A stretch of 64,000 nucleotides of DNA. Source: Neoakkermansia glycaniphila (lineage in GTDB: Bacteria > Verrucomicrobiota > Verrucomicrobiia > Verrucomicrobiales > Akkermansiaceae). The notes below the pieces were generated by a model. That model saw nothing but the letters and a program-made list of their open reading frames with translations. It ran no database searches and had not been told where the DNA came from. Where the stretch lies: assembly GCF_001683795.1 (NCBI RefSeq), contig NZ_LIGX01000026.1, positions 1 through 64,000 of the forward strand. The letters are read 5' to 3'. The position numbers and the translations under genes are program-made. This document shows, one piece after another, positions 57,763 through 64,000 of this stretch; the first letter of the stretch is position 1, and every line of letters begins with the position of its first letter.

Positions 57763-58254
57763 ATGATGAAGATTCTGGTTGCCATCGATTTTTCGGACGC
57801 CACCCCCGAGGTTGCCGAGCAGGCGGGCAAGCTTGCGCGTGCCATGCAGGGTGAGATTCACCTGATCCACGTTGTGGAGCCGCGTATTGCCTACGACGTG
57901 GCCGGAATTTTTCCGGAGGACGTCGTGATTCCGAAGGAGGAAGTAGGCAAGAGTATGACGATCAAGGCCCTTTCCGAGATGCGCCTGCGCCAGCTCGCCG
58001 AGGAGTTGAAGGATCAATGGGGCGTCGTCGTCCACTCGAAGGTGACGGATGAGTTCGACACGCAGGAAGCGATTGAAACCTATGCGGAGAAGGAAGGCGC
58101 GGATATGATTATCGTGGGCAACCACAGCCACAGTTTCCTTTCTTCCGTGTTCCTCGGCAGTGTGGCCGAGGAGGTGATCCGCCATGCGAAGGTTCCCGTA
58201 CTCGTGGTGCCGGTGAAGGCGTTCGATGCCGATAAGCAAGGAGAAGGCGCATGA
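57763..58254 (+). CDS. Universal stress protein family
   Basis: The 163-residue protein has the UspA fold: ILVAIDFSDATPEVAEQAGKLA near 4-25, VHVVEP-like IHLIHVVEPRIAYD near 34-47, and ADMIIVGNHSHSF with FLGSVAEEVIRHAKVPVLVVP near 120-150. The ATP-binding pattern G-2x-G-9x-G-S is altered, with G-N-H-S in the first part, so nucleotide binding is uncertain. Two adjacent ATG codons (57763, 57766) are possible starts. Its stop overlaps the next gene's ATG. Confidence 0.88.
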   Translation: MMKILVAIDFSDATPEVAEQAGKLARAMQGEIHLIHVVEPRIAYDVAGIFPEDVVIPKEEVGKSMTIKALSEMRLRQLAEELKDQWGVVVHSKVTDEFDTQEAIETYAEKEGADMIIVGNHSHSFLSSVFLGSVAEEVIRHAKVPVLVVPVKAFDADKQGEGA

Positions 58255-59051
58255 TGCTGAATCTGCTGTTCATCGGCGATATCGTGGGGGAGCCGGGCCG
58301 TACTGCTGCCATGCGTGCGCTGCCGGAGCTGCGGGAGGAGTTCGGCCTCGATTTCATTGTGGTCAACGGGGAGAATGCCGCCGGAGGCCGCGGCATTACG
58401 CCGAAGATTGCGCAGGAATTGCTGCGGAGCGGTGTGGATGCGATTACGATGGGCGATCACGTATGGGATCAGCCCGATCTGATTCCGTGGATGGATGGGG
58501 AGCCCCGTTTGCTGCGTCCCATCAATTACCAGCAGGGTACGCCGGGCCACGGTTCCGTGCTGCTGGAGACGCCGAAGGGCAAGGTGGGCGTGGTGCAGGT
58601 GCAGGGGCGGTCGTTCATTCAGCCGCCGCTGGAGAATCCTTTTGTAGTCGGGGAGCAGGAGGTGCTTCGCCTCCGCGAAGAAGGCGCGCATGCGGTGCTG
58701 GTGGATGTGCATGCGGAGACGACGAGCGAGAAGATTTCCCTCGGTTATTTGTTGGACGGCAAGGCGAGCGTGGTGATAGGCACGCATACGCATGTGCAGA
58801 CTGCGGATGATATGATTTTGCCCGGCGGTACGGCGTATCTGACGGATGCCGGGATGTGCGGGCCTGCCGTGAGCGTGCTGGGGCGCGACAAGGATGCGGT
58901 GCTGAAGCGGTTCTGTACGACGCTGCCTTCCAAGTTTCCCGTGGCGGATTGGCCCGTGCGCCTGTGCGGTGCGGTGGCTTCCATCGATATGGAGACGGGC
59001 AAGGCCGTCCGTTTCGAGCGCATTCAGCGCATGTATGAAAAGAATGCCTGA
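58251..59051 (+). CDS. YmdB-family metallophosphoesterase
   Basis: The 266-residue protein has the TIGR00282/YmdB pattern of a dinuclear metal phosphodiesterase: FIGDIVGEPGR (about 7-17), VVNGENAAGGRG (about 37-48), ITMGDHVWDQ (about 65-74) and VIGTHTHVQTADD (about 172-184). YmdB of Bacillus hydrolyses cyclic nucleotides or certain RNA ends and affects biofilm and motility choices. The ATG overlaps the stop of the usp gene as ATGA, indicating translational coupling. The role in this organism is unknown. Confidence 0.9.
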   Translation: MMLNLLFIGDIVGEPGRTAAMRALPELREEFGLDFIVVNGENAAGGRGITPKIAQELLRSGVDAITMGDHVWDQPDLIPWMDGEPRLLRPINYQQGTPGHGSVLLETPKGKVGVVQVQGRSFIQPPLENPFVVGEQEVLRLREEGAHAVLVDVHAETTSEKISLGYLLDGKASVVIGTHTHVQTADDMILPGGTAYLTDAGMCGPAVSVLGRDKDAVLKRFCTTLPSKFPVADWPVRLCGAVASIDMETGKAVRFERIQRMYEKNA

Positions 59052-59054
59052 GCG

Positions 59055-59849
59055 ATGATGACGGAGAGTTGGGAACAGAGGTTCGGCGGGATTGCGCGGC
59101 TTTACGGGCGCAAGGATGCCGAACGCCTCGCTGCTGCGCGGATGGCGGTGGTCGGGATCGGCGGAGTCGGTTCGTGGGTGGCTGAAGCCTTGGCGCGGAC
59201 GGGAGTCGGCCATGTGATTCTGATGGATCTCGATGATCTGTGCATCACGAATACGAACAGGCAGATTCATGCGCTCGACGGTACGGTTGGCCGCTCGAAG
59301 ACGGCAGTGATGGCCGAGCGGCTGCGCCTGATCAATCCCGAGATCGAGGTGGTGGAAGTGCCTGCCTTTTATACTGTTTCCAAGCCCGAACGATTGTTCG
59401 GCGAGAAGCCCGGACTGGTGATCGACGCTATCGACGCGATGAAGCCCAAGGCTCACCTGATTGCCACTTGCCATGCCGAAGGCGTACCCGTGGTGACCTG
59501 CGGGGGCGCAGGAGGCCGCATCGATCCTTCGCAGGTGAAGCTGGCCGATCTGGCGCGGACGCACGGCGATAACCTGCTTTCCACGCTCCGCAAGATGCTG
59601 CGCCGCGAGTATGGCCTCCCGTTGGAGGATAAGGCTCCGGAGATCGGCATTCCCTGTGTGTTTTCTCCCGAGAAACCCCGCTATCCGCAATGCGACGGCG
59701 GCACGGCTTGCACGCGCGACCCCGGTTTCACCGGTCGCATGGCCTGCGATTCGGGTTTCGGTTCCGCCACGCATATTACCGGGAGTTTCGGCTTTCTGGC
59801 TGCCGGGGCAGCCGTCAATCTTTACCTTTCGTCCAAGCAAGACCAATGA
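59055..59849 (+). CDS. tcdA: tRNA threonylcarbamoyladenosine dehydratase
   Basis: The 264-residue ThiF/MoeB-type enzyme uses ATP to cyclise t6A37 of tRNAs to ct6A. It starts ESWEQRFGGIARLYG, the typical TcdA opening. The nucleotide-binding loop is VVGIGGVGSWVAEALARTG (about 32-50), followed by DLDDLCITNTNRQIHAL (about 58-74), VIDAIDAMKPKAHLIATC, and GGRIDPSQVKLADLARTHGD. The late CDSGFGSATHITGSFGF with its Cys fits CsdL/TcdA. It follows the ymdB-like gene by 3 bases and its stop overlaps the next ATG. Confidence 0.93.
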   Translation: MMTESWEQRFGGIARLYGRKDAERLAAARMAVVGIGGVGSWVAEALARTGVGHVILMDLDDLCITNTNRQIHALDGTVGRSKTAVMAERLRLINPEIEVVEVPAFYTVSKPERLFGEKPGLVIDAIDAMKPKAHLIATCHAEGVPVVTCGGAGGRIDPSQVKLADLARTHGDNLLSTLRKMLRREYGLPLEDKAPEIGIPCVFSPEKPRYPQCDGGTACTRDPGFTGRMACDSGFGSATHITGSFGFLAAGAAVNLYLSSKQDQ

Positions 59850-60358
59850 ATACCACCGCCAAACGCACCATTGCCGCCGTGCTGCTCACGCTGACGCTGA
59901 GCCAGTGCGATACGACCAAGAGCGACCTCGAAGCGATCGCGAAGCAGAATGCCGTGATCATGAAGGAGCAGCCGGGCAATTATTTTGTCGCCCGCCGCTA
60001 CCATGTGCCCGGAACCCGCTTCTGGGGTTATGTGCGCACGCCCCGTACACCCTGGGCAAAGGCCGATCTCGTGCTGATGGACGAGGAGCTTTGCCCCACG
60101 CCCGACCGAGGCCCGGAAGACGGTCCGAACAAGACGTATGGCCGTGACCAGAATTACGAGTATATTCTGTACGGCAACTATACGGGACGCTATGCCTACG
60201 ATCCCAATTCCAACCAGAAGCTGAAGGTGTTCCGGGCGAAGAAGTACCAGCTTCGCAATGCCGATCCGGGCTGGCTGTTCAAACCGTCCGAACGTTATTC
60301 GACGAAGGAGGTTTCCATCCGTCCTGCGATCATTCCGGCGACGGCCAAAGTGCAATAA
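59846..60358 (+). CDS. Small lipoprotein of unknown function
   Basis: The 170-residue product has a lipobox, LTLTLSQC (Cys22 region), after the basic start MNTTAKRT. The mature part is rich in Tyr, Arg and Pro (FVARRYHVPGTRFWGYVRTPRTP), with no known domain recognised. Its ATG overlaps the tcdA stop (ATGA), so it is the last member of a tightly coupled usp-ymdB-tcdA operon. Probably exported and lipid-anchored. Confidence 0.75.
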   Translation: MNTTAKRTIAAVLLTLTLSQCDTTKSDLEAIAKQNAVIMKEQPGNYFVARRYHVPGTRFWGYVRTPRTPWAKADLVLMDEELCPTPDRGPEDGPNKTYGRDQNYEYILYGNYTGRYAYDPNSNQKLKVFRAKKYQLRNADPGWLFKPSERYSTKEVSIRPAIIPATAKVQ

Positions 60359-60400
60359 TGGGCTGGACAGGGTGCGGCATCAGTATTAGTATAAGGGCTC

Positions 60401-61330
60401 ATGAAGCTCTCTCTGATCGTTCCCTGTTATAACGAAGCCGAAGTTCTGCCCATCTTCCGCAAGGCCGTGCAGGATGTACGGCCGCAGTTGCGAGTCGATG
60501 AATTGGAAGTGGTGTTCGTGGACGATGGTTCGCGTGATGCCACTTTGTCCATTCTGCAGCAGTTCAACCGGGAAGATGCGAGCCTGCGGTATGTGTCGTT
60601 TTCCCGCAATTTCGGCAAGGAAGCGGCGATTTATGCCGGTTTGCAGCATGCTGCGGGGGATCTCGTGTGCCTGATGGATGCGGATATGCAGGATCCGCCT
60701 TCGCTGCTGCCGGAGATGGTGGGTGCCTGTCTGGATGAAGGTTACGATACGGTGGGTACGAGGCGCAGCACGCGCTCCGGGGAGCCGCCGATCCGGTCGT
60801 TTTTTGCGCGGTGCTTTTACCGCTTCATCAATCATATTTCCGATACGAAGCTGGTGGACGGCGCACGCGATTACCGCCTGATGCGCCGCCCGGTGGTGGC
60901 TGCCATTCTGGCCATGCCGGAGTACAACCGTTTCAGCAAGGGGATTTTCCAATGGGTCGGCTACAAGACGAAGTGGCTGGAGTACGAGAATGTGGAGCGC
61001 GCCGCCGGAGAGACGAAGTGGTCGTTCTGGAAGTTGCTGAAGTATTCCTTTGAGGGTATCATTTCGTTTTCCACCGTGCCGCTGGCTCTGGCTTCGTTCA
61101 TGGGCATGCTGTTGTGCGTGATTGCCATGGTGACGATCGTGGTACTGGCCGTGCGCCATTTCCTCGATCCGATGACGGCCGTTTACGGCTGGACTTCTCT
61201 CGTGTGCCTGATCATGTTCATTGGCGGCGTGCAGCTGCTGTGCATGGGGATTCTCGGCCAGTATATCGCCAAGGCGTATCTGGAGGTCAAGAAGAGGCCG
61301 ATTTACATAGTTGGAGGCAAGTCCGAATAA
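60401..61330 (+). CDS. GT2-family polyprenyl-phosphate glycosyltransferase (GtrB/DPM1-like)
   Basis: The 309-residue enzyme has the GT2 start LSLIVPCYNEAEVLP (3-17), VVFVDDGSRDAT (about 37-48) and DADMQDPPSLLPEM (about 92-105), where DAD is the metal-binding DxD. Two C-terminal transmembrane helices follow (LALASFMGMLLCVIAMVTIVV and LVCLIMFIGGVQLLCMGILG). This layout is that of GtrB and related enzymes that load glucose or another sugar onto undecaprenyl phosphate on the inner face of the membrane. A flippase and a transferase partner are not adjacent. Confidence 0.9.
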   Translation: MKLSLIVPCYNEAEVLPIFRKAVQDVRPQLRVDELEVVFVDDGSRDATLSILQQFNREDASLRYVSFSRNFGKEAAIYAGLQHAAGDLVCLMDADMQDPPSLLPEMVGACLDEGYDTVGTRRSTRSGEPPIRSFFARCFYRFINHISDTKLVDGARDYRLMRRPVVAAILAMPEYNRFSKGIFQWVGYKTKWLEYENVERAAGETKWSFWKLLKYSFEGIISFSTVPLALASFMGMLLCVIAMVTIVVLAVRHFLDPMTAVYGWTSLVCLIMFIGGVQLLCMGILGQYIAKAYLEVKKRPIYIVGGKSE

Positions 61331-61343
61331 GATTGCGGATCAA

Positions 61344-61820
61344 ATGATGCGTATTGTTCATGCTTGCGAGGAGGATTTGCCGGAGATTCTCGCCTTGCAG
61401 CGGCTCGCATTCCGTAGCGAGGCCGATTTGCTGGGCTGCGAGACGATTCCTCCGATGGTGCAATCGCTTCCCGATCTTGTGCGGGAGTTCGGAGAGGGTA
61501 CGGTATTGAAGGCCGTTTCGGATGAGGGCGCGCTGGCGGGGTCGGTGCGAGGCTTCCGGGATGGCGAGACGCTGAGGATCGGCAAGCTGATGGTGCATCC
61601 CGGTTTTCAGGGACGCGGCCTTGGCCGAAGGTTGCTTGCCGCGATGGAGGAGGAATGCCCGAGCTGCCGCTACGAGCTGTTTACGAGTGTGGCAAGCAAT
61701 CGGAATCTGGAATTGTACGGGAGCATGGGTTATGAACCGTTCCGTGAAACGGATCTGATGCCCGGCGTGCGGCTCGTTTATCTTGCCAAGATGCGGAACG
61801 GCGCGCCGGGGCGGGGTTGA
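61344..61820 (+). CDS. GNAT-family N-acetyltransferase
   Basis: The 158-residue protein has the GNAT acetyl-CoA-binding motif A: IGKLMVHPGFQGRGLGRRLLAAME (about 81-104), with the Q/R-x-x-G-x-G/A loop as Q-G-R-G-L-G. The C-terminal strand ELYGSMGYEPFRET is the usual motif B region. The substrate is unknown. The start MMRIVHACEED was chosen; it lies 13 bases after the glycosyltransferase stop, so the two may be co-transcribed. Confidence 0.85.
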   Translation: MMRIVHACEEDLPEILALQRLAFRSEADLLGCETIPPMVQSLPDLVREFGEGTVLKAVSDEGALAGSVRGFRDGETLRIGKLMVHPGFQGRGLGRRLLAAMEEECPSCRYELFTSVASNRNLELYGSMGYEPFRETDLMPGVRLVYLAKMRNGAPGRG

Positions 61821-61827
61821 TGGGCGT

Positions 61828-63480
61828 TCAGGAACCGAGGCTCATGGTGATATAGCCGCCGCTGAGGTTGCGTGCGTCGAGGCCCATGTTGCAGAGGAAG
61901 CGCGTGGCGTTGTAGCCGCGTACGCCGACCTGGCAGAGGACGAGGATGGTTCGATCTCCGGGGAGTTCCTGCCATCTGGAGCGCAGCTGCGAGAGCGGGA
62001 TGTTGACGGCTCCGGCAAAAGGCTGGCGGACTGTTTCCGCCACCTCGCGCACATCGAGCAGGAAGGTGCCGGGCCGGCCGATGTCTCCGGCATGTGCGAG
62101 GGGGTGCAGGCCTCGGAGGTTGTTGGCTGCGGCCATGCCGACCATGTTGACGGCGTCTTTGGCCGCTCCTTCCTGCGGGGAGTAGCACATTTCCGCTTCC
62201 TCAAGGTCGTACACGGTGCCGTTTTTGCTCATGAGGGCGGCGATGACGTCTATTTTGCGCGCGGCATCGTTTTCGCCGATGGCGGTGGCGCCGAGGATGA
62301 GGCCGTCTTTTTTGCGGTACACGAGGCGCATGTGGATGGGGGTTGCGCCCGGGTAGTAGGTGACGTGCTGGTATGGGTGGGCGTCGATGTATTCGTAATC
62401 GTCTTCATAGCCGAGGCGGGCGAGCGTGTCCGGGTTCATTCCGGTCATGGCCACGGTGGTGCCGAAGATGCGCAGGACGCTGGTGCCGAGTACGCCGTGG
62501 AATTCTTCCTGTCTTCCCATGATGGAAGCGGCGGCGATGCGCGCCTGTTTCTGGGCGACTCCGGCAAGGGCGAGGAGCATGGGCCTGCCGGTGACGCGGG
62601 AGACGACTTCGACGGCATCGCCCACGGCCCAGATGCCGGGGACGGAGGTTTTCATCTGAGTATCGACGATGATGCCGCCCGTTTTGCCCGTTTCGATGCC
62701 GGCGGTGCGGGCCAGTGAGGTTTCGGGGCGTACGCCGATGGAAAGGAGGATCATGTCCGCTGCCGGGCTTTCCCATGCGTCCGCGTATGCCTGCAGGCGG
62801 CCGTCTTCCGTGCGGCGGATGCCCTGGGCGATTTTCCCCGTTTCGATGCGGAGGCCGCGTTCTTCGAGCAGGCGGGAGACGTATCCCGACATGTGGGTGT
62901 CGAGCGGGGGCAGGATGTGGGGTGCGCCTTCGACGAGGGTGACCTCCAGTCCGAGTTCCCGGAGGTTTTCCGCGACTTCCAGTCCGATGAAGCCCGCGCC
63001 GACGATGAGGGCGGAGCGTACGTTGTGGCGGCCGATGTAGGCTTTGACGGCTTCGGCATCCGGGACGGTGCGGAGGGTCATGACCCCCGCAAGGTCGATG
63101 CCGGGCATCGGCGGGCGGAAGGGCGCGGCTCCGGGGGAGAGGACGAGTTCGTCGTAGGGTATGGGGAGTTCTTCTCCTGTGGCAAGGTTTCTGACGAGGA
63201 GGGTGGAGGAGGCTGCGTCGATGGAGATCGCTTCGTGGTTGAGGAGGACTTCGATGCCGTAGCGGCTGCGGAAGAGTTCCGGCGAGGCGAGGATGAGGGA
63301 GGATTGTTCGGGGATGACATCGCCGATGTAGTACGGCAGGCCGCAGTTGGCGAAGGAGACATAGCCGCCGCGTTCGATGATGACGATGCGCCGCCCGGCG
63401 CCGAGCCTGCTGAGGCGGGCCGCCGTGGTGGCTCCTCCGGCAACGCCGCCGACGATGAGGGTGGTGAGTTGTTTGTCCAT
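61828..63480 (-). CDS. CoA-disulfide reductase-like FAD oxidoreductase with C-terminal rhodanese domain
   Basis: The 550-residue flavoprotein begins with an FAD motif (LIVGGVAGGATTAARLSR, about 8-25) and the single active-site cysteine motif SFANCGLPYYIGD (Cys about 44), as in CoA-disulfide reductases and NADH-dependent persulfide reductases. A second nucleotide motif (ALIVGAGFIGLEVAENL) binds NAD(P)H near 150. A rhodanese domain starts near 455 and has the active-site loop CQVGVRG. Such fusions reduce CoA persulfides or polysulfide. The partner rhodanese gene upstream supports a role in sulfane-sulfur handling. The start at 63480 gives the expected N terminus. Confidence 0.88.
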   Translation of the reverse strand: MDKQLTTLIVGGVAGGATTAARLSRLGAGRRIVIIERGGYVSFANCGLPYYIGDVIPEQSSLILASPELFRSRYGIEVLLNHEAISIDAASSTLLVRNLATGEELPIPYDELVLSPGAAPFRPPMPGIDLAGVMTLRTVPDAEAVKAYIGRHNVRSALIVGAGFIGLEVAENLRELGLEVTLVEGAPHILPPLDTHMSGYVSRLLEERGLRIETGKIAQGIRRTEDGRLQAYADAWESPAADMILLSIGVRPETSLARTAGIETGKTGGIIVDTQMKTSVPGIWAVGDAVEVVSRVTGRPMLLALAGVAQKQARIAAASIMGRQEEFHGVLGTSVLRIFGTTVAMTGMNPDTLARLGYEDDYEYIDAHPYQHVTYYPGATPIHMRLVYRKKDGLILGATAIGENDAARKIDVIAALMSKNGTVYDLEEAEMCYSPQEGAAKDAVNMVGMAAANNLRGLHPLAHAGDIGRPGTFLLDVREVAETVRQPFAGAVNIPLSQLRSRWQELPGDRTILVLCQVGVRGYNATRFLCNMGLDARNLSGGYITMSLGS

Positions 63481-63505
63481 GGTGGTGGTGACAATTGGTC
63501 GGTGG

Positions 63506-64000
63506 TTAATGTTCAATGCGGTTCCACGGCATTTTGGATAAAAGGACGGCGAGTCCGCAGAAGCCTGTCAAACCCGCCATCAGCAGGCCGAGGCTTGTCA
63601 TGGCGGGCAGCAGGAGCCACCAGAAAGAGATCTGCCACGCGAGGACAAGGCCGAGAAGGTTGGCGGCGCCGATGATCATTTGCACCTGCCTGATGAGGGT
63701 GATGCCATGCGTGCCCCGGTTTTTCTGCACCGGCCTGCCGCTTTCCTGCCAGGCGTTCATGCCGCCTTCGAGGATGCAGCTTTCGATGCCGCATGCGCTT
63801 TGGAGGTGCGCGAGGGCCTTTTCGGCGCGTTTGCCGCTCTGGCAGATGATGCACAGGGGGCGGGCTGCGTTCTCGGGGGTGAAGGAGCCGTCGGCCTGCA
63901 GGCGGTCGAGCGGGATGTTCCTTGCGCCGGGGAGATGCCCCTGGTTGAATTCGAGTTCGGTGCGGACATCGAGCAGTTCGACGTCGCTGCGTTCCATGCG
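63506..64000 (-). CDS. Rhodanese-domain membrane protein (5' end outside window)
   Basis: At least 163 residues are visible. A rhodanese domain (VELLDVRTELEFNQGHLPGA; active-site loop CQSGKRAEKA) is followed by two transmembrane helices (MIIGAANLLGLVLAW and LLLPAMTSLGLLMAGLTGF) of the DUF2892 type. An ATG stands at 63997, but the visible N terminus starts late in the domain and the frame continues to the window edge, so the gene probably begins beyond base 64000. It lies 25 bases upstream of the CoA-disulfide reductase-like gene, in one likely operon. Confidence 0.85.
   Translation of the reverse strand, partial: RMERSDVELLDVRTELEFNQGHLPGARNIPLDRLQADGSFTPENAARPLCIICQSGKRAEKALAHLQSACGIESCILEGGMNAWQESGRPVQKNRGTHGITLIRQVQMIIGAANLLGLVLAWQISFWWLLLPAMTSLGLLMAGLTGFCGLAVLLSKMPWNRIEH

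Noticed and set aside
57486..57845. 119-codon minus-strand open frame across the htpG-usp gap
   Set aside because: Half of it is the non-coding inverted-repeat element and the other half is antisense to the universal stress protein gene.

Overview
The window looks like a chromosomal segment of a mucin-associated Verrucomicrobium, most likely Akkermansia or a close relative (inference). The signs are two PEP-CTERM proteins, a giant autotransporter built from the GGAI/FxxN repeats known from chlamydial Pmp proteins, an OprO/P-type porin, a sialidase-fold protein and a GH20 hexosaminidase. G+C is high except for AT-rich islands. Most start codons lack an obvious Shine-Dalgarno sequence.

The window probably spans the replication origin. 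The AT-rich gap at 19833-20219 holds six DnaA-box-like 9-mers, one of them perfect. Three ParB parS-type sites lie at 5694, 5981 and 21740, and mnmG lies 1.3 kb away. Strand composition changes there: plus-strand DNA is C-rich to the left and G-rich to the right. The giant RHS gene at 32.7-37.9 kb violates this pattern.

Left of the origin (1-19.8 kb) are: the end of an hrpA-like helicase; two secreted proteins made of SecD P1-like domains without any membrane translocase part; a fused uroporphyrinogen methyltransferase/synthase; a parS-bearing intergenic region; a porin; argS; a secreted TPR-like protein; the 1638-residue Pmp-type autotransporter; a tandem pair of PEP-CTERM paralogues with duplicated promoters; and a hexapeptide-repeat sugar acyltransferase.

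Right of the origin (20.2-32.3 kb) are ribD, mnmG-holA, an HtrA protease, a GntR/LacI hybrid regulator divergent from a sialidase-fold protein, msrAB, an isochorismatase-like hydrolase and pgi. From 32.3 to 40.1 kb there is a foreign-looking island: a 13-bp inverted repeat, a 1957-residue RHS protein with an AT-rich exchangeable tip, no visible immunity gene, a decayed IS1595-type element and AT-rich debris.

From 40.1 to 64 kb the content is mostly housekeeping: secDF, an ABC-F ATPase, phosphotransacetylase, aconitase with a YdcF-like protein and an acyltransferase, an RRM protein, GH20 hexosaminidase, htpG, a usp-ymdB-tcdA-lipoprotein operon, a polyprenol-type glycosyltransferase with a GNAT enzyme, and a CoA-disulfide reductase/rhodanese pair. 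A 188-bp inverted-repeat element lies at 57.5 kb. No tRNA, rRNA or CRISPR array was recognised.
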